A stretch of DNA of 64,000 bases from Tribonema minus (Eukaryota > Sar > Xanthophyceae > Tribonematales > Tribonemataceae): contig JAFCMP010000346.1 of NCBI GenBank assembly GCA_017506865.1, positions 806,001 through 870,000 on the forward strand. Direction: 5' to 3'. Under the pieces are notes generated by a model that searched no databases, was not told where the DNA came from, and saw only the letters and a program-made list of their open reading frames with translations. A program made the position numbers and the translations under genes. Below are positions 40,234-50,127 of this stretch, piece by piece. Position 1 is the first letter of the stretch, and every line of letters starts with the position of its first letter.

Positions 40234-40925
40234 CCGGATCGGTGCCGCGCGCACGCGTCAATGATACGATTCCGACATCTCTTATCGTCAACTTCCATTC
40301 GTGTCTCTCCTCATCGGTCGAGTGCCTGGAGTGCGTGCGTGCGCGTTCGCATCCCTGTGCGTGCGGTTCGGGCGCGTTCGTGGAGACGGCGCGGCGTCGT
40401 GAGCGGGAGGCCGAGGCAGCAGGCGGAGATATGTGATGTGATGTATTGAGCGGCGGCCGCGCCGCGCAGCGCTGATATTCCTCCTCCTCCTCCTCCTCCT
40501 CCCGGCCGTCGTCCCTGCCTAGAGGTCGTATGTGACGAACATCATATCCGCGCTGAAGCAGGCACACATGAACAGCAGCAGGTAGGCCCGCAGATACTCC
40601 GACTCGGGACACGCCAACAATCCGACGATCCCCGCGGCAAAACAGGGCATGGCGCACGCGTCAGCGAGTTTCGACAATCGCATGGTGCGGGGTCTCTGAC
40701 CGCTGGCGCTCTACAAGAATTGTCACTCACACCTCAGCAGGCTCTCATGGACCGGTCCCTCGTGTCCGCGGCCTGAGCGGCCCGACTTGCCTCGCGTGCG
40801 TGCGTGCGCGTTCACGTGCGGGTGCGTGCGGTTCGGGCGGGTTCGTCGAGGCGGCGCGGCGTCGCGAGCGGGAGGCGAGCCAGCAAGCGGAGGCGCGTGA
40901 TGTGGTGTATTGAGCGGCGGTCGCT

Positions 40926-42914
40926 CTAGTCCTCCCCCGCTTCCTCCTCGTCGTCGTCCGCGGCTTCGCTGTCGCCGCTCCCGACCTCGTACTCGTCGCT
41001 CTCCGAGTCGCTGTCGGAGCAGTCGGTGCGCTCGTGATAGCGGTCCTCGTCTCCGTCCGCCGCGACGGATACGAACTGGACGGTCCAGACGCCGTCGTGC
41101 CAGCGGGTGATGAGGATCTCCGCCCTCCCGCCGTCGGGCTCGCCCTCGTCCCGGTCCCGGGCCCCGTCGTCGTCCCGGGACGGCGCGCGGAAGAACCAGT
41201 GGTCCTGCCGCCCCGTGAACTGCTCCCGCGCCGCGCCGAAGGACGTCCCGTAGCCCGTCGGGTCGGCGACGGGAGGGACGTTGACGAACTCCACGACGAT
41301 CCCGGGAGTCCACTTCCTCGTCCCGGCGAGGCGCCTCGCGCGCCGCTCCGCCATCGCCGCGGCGATCGCCCGCAGGATCCTCCCGTCCCCCGCCTCGGGC
41401 GGGGCCGCTCCCTCCAGCGCCCAGGCGGTGTCGAGGTCTGACGGGGGGGGGACGGGGTCCGGCGCCGCCGCCAGGCCCTCCGCGAGGCTCTCGTAGTCGA
41501 CCTCCGGCGCGGGCGAGTCCCGGTGCGGGCGGTCCCACTAGAAGGTCGCGTGCGTTGCGCGCACGCCCCGGGGGACGACGGCCCGCCCCCCTCCGGCGTC
41601 CCCGACGCGGATCGTCATCGTGAAGTGCCCGTTGCACGTCAGCCGCGCCCCGTCGCGCAGCAGGTCCGCGGCCGCCGACTCCCCGGCGCGGCAGCCGAAG
41701 CGCCCGAGCCTCGGCCTCAGCGCCCGCAGCAGCAGGCTCAGTCCCGCTCGCCGCTCCGGGGAGTCGACGTCGACGTGCAGAGGCGCCCGCGACAGCGCCG
41801 CGCGGGCGGGGCGGTACTCCAGCCACCTCCCGAACCCGGGCCGGTCGCCGGGGCGGAGCGCCCTGCCCCCGCGCGTCGCCCAGAGGACGGCCCGGACGGA
41901 CGAGTGGACGGCGGCGAGGAGCCCAGCGTCGCCGTCCGCGCCGTCCGCGTCCCCGTCCGCCCTCGCCCTCGCGGCGACGTCCGCCGCCCGCCGCACCGTC
42001 CTCCCCCCGTAGAACGCGAGCAGCAGGCGCAGGTCGTCGACCGCGACGGTCACGACGGCGGGGTCGTCGGGCGTGGCGTCGAGCGGGACCGCGAAGCCCG
42101 GGAGCCGCGGCAGCCTGTACGGGCAGCGGTCCCCGGAGTCGTCGCGGACGGCGGTCAGCGGGGGGGTGACCGCCCGCTGGGAGGCCCGCAGCTCCCTGCG
42201 CCTCGCGCGGTCGACGGGGCCGAGGTACGAGTACACGTCCACGGGCAGGGGTCCCGGGGCGCAGAAGGGCTCGTCCTCCAGCAGCGGGGCCCCGGGTGCC
42301 GCGGAGCCGTGCAGGGCGAGCCGGGCGGCGAGGTACGGGCCCTCCGCGGCGGGGTCCGGGCGCGCCGCCAGCAGGCCCAGCCCCTCCCTGCACAACTCCA
42401 GGGCGGCGACGGTCTTGCCGAAGCCGCACGGCAGGACGACGACCCCGCCTCCCCCGAGGGGGGACGAGCGGAGGCGGGACTCGAGGGCGGCCAGGGCCTC
42501 CGTCTTGTGCGGTCTTAGCGCGCGCAGACGCAGGGGAGGGGTGGAGGCGGCGGCGCACGGGGGCTGGGCGTCGACCACGGCCTCCGCCCCCGCCCCCCCG
42601 GGGCCGGCGAGCCTCTTCAGCCCCCACGCCTTGGGCACCTCCATCCATCCCGGATCCCCGTCCCCGCAGGGGGACCACGCCCTCAGGGTCTGGGGCTCGC
42701 TCAGGGGGCTGAGGGGCTTCGCCAGGACGGTGAGGGCGGCTTCCGCCGCGGGGTCTCGGGGGATCCTGAGAGTCTGCGCGAGGCGGAGGGGGGCGGGGGC
42801 GGACGGCGGCGATGCGGAGGGGGAGGGGAGCGGGCATTGAGCGCCCGCGGCCCCCCTTCCGGCCCCCGTCGCCGAACCCCGCGGTGCCGGCGGAGATCGC
42901 GGCGCGGTGGTCAT
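40926..42914 (-). pseudogene. Chimera: A18-like helicase N-terminus fused to the repeat's unknown gene, with a premature stop
   Basis: From ATG 42914 the frame encodes about 175 residues including LRLRALRPHKTEAL and the Walker A motif VVVLPCGFGKTVAALELC, typical of A18-type superfamily II helicases of large DNA viruses. At 42390 it passes in frame (C-REGLGLLAARP) into the unknown protein of the 5.37 kb repeat, and the rest of the helicase (motifs II-VI) is absent. Within the repeat part a CAG-to-TAG change at about 41538 ends the frame after THATF. Downstream coding to 40926 is kept but untranslated from this start. The helicase is therefore disrupted here; an intact copy might lie elsewhere. 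Confidence 0.75.
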
Positions 42915-42935
42915 CTCGCTGCCGCGCGGGCGAGG

Positions 42936-42947
42936 TTTTTTGTGTCC
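42936..42947 (+). promoter_or_regulatory. AT-TGTGT promoter-like motif (TTTTTTGTGTCC)
   Basis: 28 bases before ATG 42976. Its complement puts an A tract 21 bases before the helicase ATG 42914, so it may serve both directions. Confidence 0.55.
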
Positions 42948-42975
42948 GGCGACGAGCGACGCGCGGCGAGTGAGG

Positions 42976-43668
42976 ATGGAAGAGCTCCGGCGCCTCTTCG
43001 CTCCGACCGGCTGCCGGGATGCCCCTCCCGACCGGTTCAGGGCTGCGGCGGCGGCGGCGGTCGCGGCGGGCGCCGTGCTGGCGCTGACCCCCTCAAGGTA
43101 CGCGCTGCCGGCGGCGATCGGGCTGGCGCTGGGGTACGGCCTCAGCGCCGCCGCTCCGCCCCCGGCGCCTCGGCCGCTGTCGCAGCGGCCGCCGCCCCTC
43201 GCGGGGGTGGGGCCGAAGGAATCCAAACGCGGACCCCCGGCGAGGGCGGCCGGAGTGGCGTTCCCGCCGAAGAGCCCGCCGCTCGCGTCACCGCCGACGC
43301 GCGCGATCGCGATCGCGTCCGCGTCACCGCAGGCGCGCGAACCCGACGGCGCGGACGCGTTCGCGCCTCCCCCCCCGTACGGGGGGGCCGCCCCCGCGCC
43401 CTCCCCGGCGGCCGCTGCCGTCGACCTGCCGCCCCTGCACGGCCTGAGCTCCGCCGTGTTCGACGCGACGCTGGCGTCGTCGTCGTCGCGGGGGGCGGGG
43501 AGGAGGCGCCCGGCGGTGGTGGCCGCGCTCGACGCCGCCGCCGCAGCCGGCGGGACGCCGTCCGACTACGCCCTCGCCCGGAACGCGCAGTCGACGTCCC
43601 TCTGGGGCGACCCGAAACCCAGGGAGGCGCCCGGGCTGGAGACCCTCAGGGCCATGACGACTGCGTAG
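42976..43668 (+). CDS. Membrane-anchored proline/alanine-rich protein
   Basis: 230 residues from ATG 42976. It has a short cytosolic-type start (MEELRRLFAPTGC) and two hydrophobic stretches at about 23-55 (AAAAAVAAGAVLALT, LPAAIGLALGYGLS). A long Pro/Ala-rich spacer follows, then a C-terminal conserved-looking region (LHGLSSAVFDATL, SDYALARNAQSTSLWGDP). The layout suits a virion membrane protein. Family not recognised. It is divergent from the helicase fragment and followed in the same direction by the gene at 43774. Confidence 0.65.
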   Translation: MEELRRLFAPTGCRDAPPDRFRAAAAAAVAAGAVLALTPSRYALPAAIGLALGYGLSAAAPPPAPRPLSQRPPPLAGVGPKESKRGPPARAAGVAFPPKSPPLASPPTRAIAIASASPQAREPDGADAFAPPPPYGGAAPAPSPAAAAVDLPPLHGLSSAVFDATLASSSSRGAGRRRPAVVAALDAAAAAGGTPSDYALARNAQSTSLWGDPKPREAPGLETLRAMTTA

Positions 43669-43703
43669 CGCGACCGGCACCGGCCACCGCCTCCCCGGCG
43701 CCG

Positions 43704-43715
43704 AAAATATGTGTG
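43704..43715 (+). promoter_or_regulatory. AT-TGTGT promoter-like motif (AAAATATGTGTG)
   Basis: 58 bases before ATG 43774. Confidence 0.5.
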
Positions 43716-43773
43716 CCGCCCGCGGACTACGACGACGCACTCGCTCGGACGCCCGCCTCCCGAAGCCGCTGCC

Positions 43774-44163
43774 ATGGCGTACAGGGGGATCATCGACTAC
43801 TTCAGCAGGGGCGGGGGGACGGGGGGCAACGCCTACGGGGCGCCGCCGTCGGACCCCCACAGGACGCAGCAGTTCGCCCCCGCGGAGGCCCCCAAAGTGC
43901 CCCTGGGCGCCGTCGCGGACGAGGCCATCGCCATGCACGTCTTCAGGCAGCCCGAGGCCGCCGCGCGACTGGGGGGGCGAGGCATCTTGCAGGGGTCCTC
44001 GCACAAGGGGTACGCGGACGCGGGGGTCATCTCCCGCGAGGGCGCCGTCGCTCGCCAGGGCTCCGTCGCCAGCCAGAGGGGCTCCGTCTGGATGGAGCCG
44101 AGGTGCCTGCTGACCCTGCAGCCCGCGACGACGGGCCTCACGACGGAGTACCGCTTCAAGTGA
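43774..44163 (+). CDS. Hypothetical protein, 129 aa
   Basis: ATG 43774 to TGA 44163, starting MAYRGIIDYFSRGGG. Mixed composition with Gly-rich N-terminus and a C-terminal WMEPRCLLTLQPATTG. No domain recognised. Could be a small virion protein given its neighbours. The converging tyrosine recombinase gene ends just beyond it. Confidence 0.6.
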   Translation: MAYRGIIDYFSRGGGTGGNAYGAPPSDPHRTQQFAPAEAPKVPLGAVADEAIAMHVFRQPEAAARLGGRGILQGSSHKGYADAGVISREGAVARQGSVASQRGSVWMEPRCLLTLQPATTGLTTEYRFK

Positions 44164-44177
44164 AACGGATCGAGCTC

Positions 44178-45494
44178 TACGCGAGCGCCACGTCGATCAC
44201 ACTCCCCTCGTCCTGCTCCCCCGTCTCTCGATCGCCGCCCCCGCCCCCGCGTCGCCGTCCCTCCCCCCCTTCGTCGCCTCCCCCCGCCCGACCGGAGGCG
44301 CGCGGCCGTGAGGACCGCCGGGGCCTCCTGCGCCGCTTCGCGTGCCGATTCGGCGGCGGGCGCCCGTCGGGCGGTCGGGCGTGGGGCCGCAGCGTGAGCT
44401 GGGGCCGCCGCGGCGGACGCGGCGGGCGTCGACGGCCTCCACGGCCTCCTGTGCTCCTCCCTCAGGTCCTCGGCGTGGATGCAGGTGTAGTGCAGGCTGT
44501 TGGCCAGCGCGGCGTGCCCCAGGACCTTGGACACCCACAGGTTCAGGAACCAGCAGTGCGGCAGCGCGAGGTGGTAGCCGCAGACCGCGTAGGCCTCCCT
44601 GAGGTCGTGGAACTTGCGGCCGTCCCCGAGCCACCGCCTCGCGGCGGCGTTGCAGGAGCCCGACCACTTGAGGTTGACCTCCGCGTTCGTCAGGTCGGCC
44701 GCCGGCTTGGACGCCCGCAGCCTCGCGACCCCCGCCCTCAGGTCCTTCAGCGGGCACAGCAGGGGGATGTCGTAGCGCTCCCCCCCGGGGGCGGTGGCGG
44801 CGGTCCCGGGCTCCCCGCCCGTCCCGCGTCGCTTCACCTGTCCCCCGAACGAGCAGGCGTGAGGCCCCAGCGACCTCGGGGCCGGAGCGAAGTCGCCAGT
44901 GCGGAACACCTCCACCATGCGGCGCCCGCTGCAGAGGGCGATCGCGCAGGCGAGGTCGAACGGACCCGCGGAGGGGTCCGCCAGGGCCCCCCTGGCCCTC
45001 TCGATGAGGTCCCCCGCCCGGATGACCCAGGACTTGGCGGACTTGTCCGCGAGGGCGCGGGAGGCCCTGAGCCTGGCGTCGTCCCTGTCCTTGGACGGCA
45101 GGCGGAGGCCGTCGATGAACTCGGGCAGCAGCGGCAGGGACGCGAGGGTCCCGTCGAGGCCCGCGTCGCCGGTGTAGGCGCGCGTCCTCATCGCCCTGCG
45201 CTCGGCGTTCTGCTCCGCCAGCGTCATGGCTCCGAATCTCCGAAAGAGTTCCAGCGCGGGGTCGCCGCTCTCGCGCTCCGCCTCGACCGCCGCGAGGGCC
45301 TTCGCGTACGCCGCCTCGAACTCCGGGTGGCGCCTCTCGAGGCTCAGCCAGATGCGCTTGACGGCGGAGGTGTAGGTGGCGAGGGACTTCGGCCATCGCT
45401 GTCGGATGTAGGCGACGACGCCCTCGGTGTCCCCCGTGTCGGCGAGGTACGCCGCCAGCACCGCGGGGGTGGTTCCCCCCGACCCCGACGCCAT
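44178..45494 (-). CDS. Tyrosine recombinase, possibly telomere-resolvase (protelomerase)-like
   Basis: About 435 residues from ATG 45494. N-terminal helical core-binding region (YTSAVKRIWLSLERRHPEF), then a catalytic domain: Arg in ALCSGRRMVEVFRTGDF, Lys in GGQVKRRG, His/Arg in FHDLREAYAVCGY, His in VLGH and Tyr nine residues later in LHYTCIH. The set and the GRR.xEV.RTG.F form recall protelomerases (TelN/TelK/ResT class), which resolve replicated hairpin telomeres. An integrase is the alternative. The protein body ends near EDLREEHRRPWRP. The tail is low complexity and probably frameshifts at a C run near 44260, giving a stop at 44178 (ETGEQDEGSVIDVALA); otherwise the frame runs antisense over the previous gene. 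Confidence 0.75.
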
Positions 45495-45526
45495 GAGGGT
45501 CGAGCTCGTCGTCGGTCGCCCCCCGG

Positions 45527-45540
45527 CTCACACAATAAGT
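45527..45540 (-). promoter_or_regulatory. AT-TGTGT promoter-like motif (ACTTATTGTGTGAG)
   Basis: 32 bases upstream of ATG 45494 on the minus strand, matching the plus-strand motif at 33188. Confidence 0.55.
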
Positions 45541-45745
45541 GGCTGGCGTGCGGGCGGCGGGGCGGGGCGGATCGCGCAGGGCGAGGAAGGCGCCGTGCGA
45601 GGAGGAGGGATGATCAATTTCTGAGTGAGAACCGCCGTCGACGCCCCGCCCTCACGCATCTATCTCCGCGTCCTGCTGCCCTCCCCCTGCCCCCCCTGCG
45701 CTCGCGCATCTCTCTGCGCGTGCGTCTCCGCGCGCTCCTCGAGAC

Positions 45746-47004
45746 CTAGCGCAGCTCCTCGACGTCCAGGGAGGTCCACGCCAGTCCGCTGCTCATCAGG
45801 CAGACGACGTTCAGGGTGTAGATCTCGGGGAGTCCCGCGACGTCGGAGGTGAGGGGGGGGACGTCCTCCCCCTTGAGAGACACGTCGTAGGTGACCCCGG
45901 GGCTCGCGAACCCGCTGGTGACGACGGCCCCCCCGGAGACGGCCGTCGCGGACACGTCGTACTCCGCGGAGGCGCCGGAAGGGGGGGACACCCACGCGGC
46001 CCCCTCCAGATCCCCCCCCCGCACCAGCTCGTAGTACGCCGTCGAGGTGCAGGTCAGGTGCAGCGCGAACAGCCTGCAGGTGGCCCTGGCCCCTGAGGCC
46101 GAGAGCCTCGCGCTGAGGGCGGGGCAGGAGGTCATGGAGATGGACACGTCGCGGGCTGCGGCTCTCCCCCCGAGGGACCTGCGCACGCCCGTGGGGGGGC
46201 CTCCGGAGCTGGACACCGACGCGGACGCGGCGTCCGCCTGCGCGGCCCCCCCTCCCCCCCCCTCGAGGCACTCCAGCTCGAACCGGACGGGCAGGGAGGC
46301 CGTGCGGGCGGCGGAGCCGTCGAACCTGTGGACGTAGGTGACGGCGCCCCTCGCGAGGACCCCCATCTTGACGGAGGCAGCCCCCCCCGCAACCTGGTCC
46401 TGGACGATCAGGAAGGCGTTGACGGCGGAGGCGTCGAAGGTCAGCCCCGACAGCCCCCCCCCGTCGAGCCTGTCGAGGTTCCACGAGGACTGGGGGACGC
46501 GGACGTCGGTTCCCCTCCCCCCGTCCGCGGAGGACCTCTCGACGACGTAGTTGAGGCCGTCGCACCTCTCGAACATGTAGCCGTCCCCGCGGGGTCGTCG
46601 AGCCTGTCGTCCGCGCAGTCGAAGGCTCCCGCCCGGGATCTGATGCCCGGTCCGCCCTCGCCCAGGCGCCCCACGACGGTGGCGATGCGGGTGCAGCCCG
46701 CCGCCGCCGCGACGTAGCGGCGGCTCTGGAACACGGCCCTGTCCCCCGGGGCGTAGACGCGGAGGGGGACGCCGCCTCCTCCCCCTGCTCCGTTTCCGTC
46801 GACGGCGCCGACGGTGCCCCCTCCCGAGGTGACGGAGGCGAAGGCGGCGCCGCCGGCGCCCCCGCCCTCCGCGAAGCTGACGTCGAATAGGGGGCTCAGC
46901 ACCCCTATCTGGGGCGCCGTGGCCATGGAGTTGAGGAAGTTGACGGACCCGTTGGCCCCGGACAGGACGATGTTGCCGGTGGAGATGGTGCCGAGGCCGG
47001 ACAT
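45746..47004 (-). CDS. Beta-rich structural-type protein, one frameshift
   Basis: ATG 47004 opens MSGLGTISTGNIVLSGANGS and reads to about 46590. Coherent sequence then continues in another frame (GDGYMFERCDGLNYVVERSS) to a stop at 45746. A single base missing from a G run (CCCGCGGGG) would explain it. Joined length is about 419 residues. The sequence is Gly/Ser/Thr/Val-rich with few charges, suggesting a beta-sandwich surface protein: FDASAVNAFLIVQDQVAGG, RFELECLEGG, YYELVRGGDLEGAAWVS. Tail-fibre or capsid-associated function is a guess. The family was not recognised. Confidence 0.6.
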
Positions 47005-47128
47005 GGCGGCGACGAGAAGCGGGCGGTAGAGCGGGAAGGGTCGGGCGGCGAGGGAGAGCTGCGGGAGAGAGTGGTCTCCGGCTTTCGGGGGCGGTCCGGC
47101 TTGCGTCCGCGTTCCGTCCGGCGCCGGT

Positions 47129-47809
47129 GTGCCCCCCGGTCGACATTCTTGCGCTCGCCGCTCGCCCGCGCGCGCGCGCCCGCCCGCGAGACGGGACTCC
47201 CGGGTCCGGGGGAGGGGAGAGCGTCCCGGCTTCGGGATCGACGGACGCGAGACGAGGGGGAGGGACGGCGGTGGTGATTCGGGGGGCCGCCCGACTCCGG
47301 CCGCGCGCCGGCTCGATAAAGTCTCGTCCGGCGAGGAGAGCACGACGCACGCGGCCGCGGTCGCGTACGGTGGCGGAGCGGGGACGACGGTCGACGACGT
47401 CGAGGGAGATCGCGGGCGCGGCGCCTCGGGAGGGCGGTTCAGGCGCGGTCTGAGTCTCGTCTCTCTCAGCACGCGAGCCGTCGCTCGGGCCGGCAGGGCG
47501 ACGGCTCTCCGCGTCGCGGCGGGCGTGTTCCAGTACCCCCTGCAGGTCACCGACAGGGTCATCGCCGCCGCCAAGCTGTTCCTGGCGTACGAGAGCCTGA
47601 GGGTGGCGTCGGAGGCGTTCCGGGACCTGATGCGGACGGTCCGGTCCGCGGCCGACGCGGGGGCGGACTCCGTCAGGTCGGCGTCCGACGGCGTGCGGCA
47701 CGCGGTCGTGGGTCACGTCGCCGGCCAGGCCGCGCAGGGGTTCGCGGCCACCGTGGCGGGGATGCTGGGCAGAGGGGCGGGGGCGCTGATGGGGATCGGC
47801 GGGGGGTGA
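47129..47809 (+). CDS. Hypothetical helical protein, start uncertain
   Basis: The frame 47129-47809 is open with GTG at its head and no early ATG. The N-terminal half is Arg/Gly-rich and may be non-coding. The C-terminal ~110 residues (ALRVAAGVFQYPLQVTDRVI, LFLAYESLRVASEAFRDLM, GFAATVAGMLGRGAGALMG) are protein-like and amphipathic. A TCGATAAAG sequence near 47311 could be a promoter. The gene may contain an unrecognised intron or use a non-ATG start. Confidence 0.35.
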   Translation: MPPGRHSCARRSPARARPPARRDSRVRGRGERPGFGIDGRETRGRDGGGDSGGRPTPAARRLDKVSSGEESTTHAAAVAYGGGAGTTVDDVEGDRGRGASGGRFRRGLSLVSLSTRAVARAGRATALRVAAGVFQYPLQVTDRVIAAAKLFLAYESLRVASEAFRDLMRTVRSAADAGADSVRSASDGVRHAVVGHVAGQAAQGFAATVAGMLGRGAGALMGIGGG

Positions 47810-47826
47810 CGCCGTGGGGTATGTAT

Positions 47827-47840
47827 GTATGTATGTGTCC
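47827..47840 (+). promoter_or_regulatory. TATGTGTCC promoter-like motif in a GTAT run
   Basis: A short GTAT microsatellite ends in GTATGTGTCC, the core seen at 33188 and 42936, 80 bases before ATG 47920. Confidence 0.35.
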
Positions 47841-47919
47841 TCCGGTGACGCCTCACGCCCACCCACCTACACGCGCTCTCGGGGAGTTCGCGGCGTCGGC
47901 ATCCCCCGAGCGACCCCTC

Positions 47920-48605
47920 ATGGCGCGCGAGAAATCGAAGCCTTTCCGATTCGGAGGCCCGGGAGGCAGGGCGCGGGCGCAGGTCCGGCAGCGGAGGTGA
48001 GGAAGAACGCGGGGACCCCGCAGAGACCGGTCACGGACGGCCCGCGCCGCCTCGCGCGCGCCGGCCCCCCGCCCCGCGATCGGTCGTCCTCCCTCTGACC
48101 CAGCTCCCCCCCTCCTCGCTCTCGTCCCCGAGCAGCGGGCCTCCGCCCGTCAGGAGACGCAGGCCGGGAGAGAGAGCCCTGAAGGAGATCAGAGCCTACG
48201 AGCGCACCACGGAGCTGCTGATCAGGAAGCGGGCGTTCAGCAGGCTGGTGAGTGGTGAGCGGGCGGCGGAGGCGGAGGCGGCGCCTGCGGAGGCGACCGC
48301 CCTCGACCCCGCCCCGCCTCGCCTCGCATCCTCTCGCCTCGCCTCGCTTCGCGACGTCGACTCAGACCGGGACTCGGACTCTCTCCCTTCCGCAGGTCCG
48401 GGAGGTGCAGGGGCACTTCACCCCGAGAGGCGTCGAGTACCGCTGGGCGGCGACCGCGATCCTCGCGCTGCAGGAAGCGGCGGAGGCGCACCTGATCGGG
48501 CTCCTGGCGGACGCCAACCTAGCGGCCATACACCGCAAGTGCGTGACCATCGGCCCCAAGGACATGCAGCTGGCGCGGCGGATCCGGGGGAGGCACCGCG
48601 AGTAG
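47920..48605 (+). CDS. Divergent histone H3, two introns
   Basis: Exons 47920-47996, 48136-48247 and 48396-48605 join in phase into 132 residues (usual H3 length ~135). The histone fold is plain: [74 protein letters not shown]. Introns have GTGAGG/GTGAGT donors and CAG acceptors. The tail, starting [13 protein letters not shown], lacks the canonical ARTKQTARKS and ARKSAP blocks, so the usual K4/K9/K27 sites are missing. H3 pairs with H4 in nucleosomes; viral histones of several giant viruses package their own genomes. No H4, H2A or H2B gene is in the window. Spliceosomal introns imply host-type expression. Confidence 0.88.
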
Positions 48606-48787
48606 GGAGGGAGGAATGAGGGGGGGAGAGAGGCAGGGGGACGCGAGGACAGAGGGAGGGCGAGTCGGTCATTCGCGGCGTGCCGATTACAGAATGGAAC
48701 ACGTCCGCATCATCCTTCGCGTTTCTTCCTCTCTCCGCTGCCTCTCCCCGCTCCGTCCGTTTCCTGTCTGCTCCGCGCGTCCCTCAC

Positions 48788-50041
48788 TCACGACGTCAGG
48801 TCCTCGAAGTTGCGCAGGCCGGACACGAACGCGTCTATCTCGGCCTGGTTGTGCAGCCCCCACGACCTCGTGGGGGCCGGCGACTTACCTTCGAGAAACC
48901 AGCTCACGTACTTGACGCGGGGGAAGTCCAGGGCCAGGGACCTCCAGGCCTCGCGGATCCACGCCGGCCTGTCCGGCACGCTCACCGTCACGGACATCTC
49001 CCCTATGAAGACGGGCTTGCCGAACCACAGGAGCTGCGCGTAGATGCCGTCGTTCAGCTTCTCCTTGAGGGAGGGCATGCGCTTGGCGGCGTTGACGTAG
49101 ACGTCGACCCCCACCTGGTCGAAGTAGTCCCGGCCCGGGTTGAAGGCGGAGAAGGGGGTCCTGTCCTTGTCCCCCCCCGGGTTCCTGGCCATGAAGGCCA
49201 GCTGGAACTTGACGGGGGCCCTCTCCTCCCTGTAGACGGAGACGACGCGGCGCCAGGCCCTCTTGAAGGTCGCCAGCTTCTCTCGGGTGTAGGGGTACAG
49301 GCTCCAGGGGTAGGTCCCCTCGCCGTTGAGCTCGTGCATCATGCGGATCCAGACGGTCTCGCCCTTGGCGGCGATGGCCCGGGCCAGCTTCCGGACGGCG
49401 TCGTCGCACGCCCCGTCGGCGATGGCGTCGACCCCCTTACCCAGCTCCGTCACCAGCTGCAGGGTCTTGCCCCCGGTCCTGATGTACTTGTAGCCGACGT
49501 CGTCGATGGGCCTGTATACGGTGATGAGGTCGAACTGCACGCCGTAGTCGGCCTCGGCGGCGAAGACGGCCTCGTCCCCCCCCTCGAACCAGGCCCCCGC
49601 CTTGGTGGCCCGCTTCACGGGTCCCTTGGTCCTGTGCCGCAGCAGGCTCTCGTCGCGGGGGGCGGAGGCGGAGACGGGGGCGGAGGCGGGGGCGAAGCGG
49701 CGCGACGTCGGCGCCGGCGACGGCGAGCCGGGGGGGAACGGCGGGGACGCGAGCGCGAGCGCCGACGTGGCGACGGCGGAGTCGGGCCCGGACGCGGAAG
49801 AGGAGGACGCCGAGTCGGAGGACGTCGACGTGCCGGAGTCGGTGCCCGAGGGGGCCGAGGCGGGCGCGGTCGCGGGCGCGTCCGCGGAGGAGGACGAGGA
49901 CGAGGAGGACGACGACGACGACGACGCCCCGTCCGTCGACGGCGAGGGGGGGGCGGGGGGCTGGCCGAACGCGACGTCCACACCCGCGGCCATCGAGAGC
50001 GCGATGGCAGCGAGCAGCAGCAGCGGGCGACCGACGGCCAT
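48788..50041 (-). CDS. Secreted GH26-like glycoside hydrolase, intronless
   Basis: 417 residues from ATG 50041. Signal peptide at residues 1-26 (LLLLAAIALSMAAGVDVAFG). A Ser/Asp/Ala linker follows to about residue 140, then a GH26 catalytic domain. The acid/base is in IRMMHELNGEGTYPW and the nucleophile in KPVFIGEMSVT, with FDLITVYRP, YFDQVGVDVY and YVSWFLEGK between and after. Family members hydrolyse mannan or mixed beta-glucan. It aligns along its length with the spliced host-type gene at 1484-6920, including KPLCLAEMST and INWFLENK. The long flexible linker and leader imply export. Wall digestion during entry or exit is a reasonable inference. The position before HELNG is Met where family members usually have Pro or Tyr. 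Confidence 0.85.
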   Translation of the reverse strand: MAVGRPLLLLAAIALSMAAGVDVAFGQPPAPPSPSTDGASSSSSSSSSSSSSADAPATAPASAPSGTDSGTSTSSDSASSSSASGPDSAVATSALALASPPFPPGSPSPAPTSRRFAPASAPVSASAPRDESLLRHRTKGPVKRATKAGAWFEGGDEAVFAAEADYGVQFDLITVYRPIDDVGYKYIRTGGKTLQLVTELGKGVDAIADGACDDAVRKLARAIAAKGETVWIRMMHELNGEGTYPWSLYPYTREKLATFKRAWRRVVSVYREERAPVKFQLAFMARNPGGDKDRTPFSAFNPGRDYFDQVGVDVYVNAAKRMPSLKEKLNDGIYAQLLWFGKPVFIGEMSVTVSVPDRPAWIREAWRSLALDFPRVKYVSWFLEGKSPAPTRSWGLHNQAEIDAFVSGLRNFEDLTS

Positions 50042-50085
50042 GTGTGCGGAAGCGTGCGGGTCGGATGCGGGCTTTGGGTCAGGCC

Positions 50086-50097
50086 CACACATTATTC
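50086..50097 (-). promoter_or_regulatory. AT-TGTGT promoter-like motif (GAATAATGTGTG)
   Basis: 44 bases upstream of the GH26 ATG 50041; supports that start over upstream in-frame ATGs. Confidence 0.5.
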
Positions 50098-50127
50098 GCG
50101 CCTCCGCGGGCGCCGCGTCCGGTCGGG

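Larger units (their letters stand above)
37017..42390. repeat. 5.37 kb repeat, copy 2
   Basis: Same content and orientation as 9799-15172. The left neighbour is viral-type DNA rather than the moderate-GC DNA seen at copy 1. At the right edge the sequence passes straight into an unrelated helicase gene, so this copy is the better candidate for an insertion or for the product of recombination. Confidence 0.95.

Noticed and set aside
40723-42837. 704-codon minus-strand frame in repeat copy 2
   Set aside because: Out of frame with the unknown protein and the helicase Walker A motif; Arg/Pro/Gly-rich.
42837-45749. 970-codon plus-strand frame opposite the recombinase
   Set aside because: Shadow frame, Arg/Gly/Pro-rich; the minus strand encodes all recombinase motifs.
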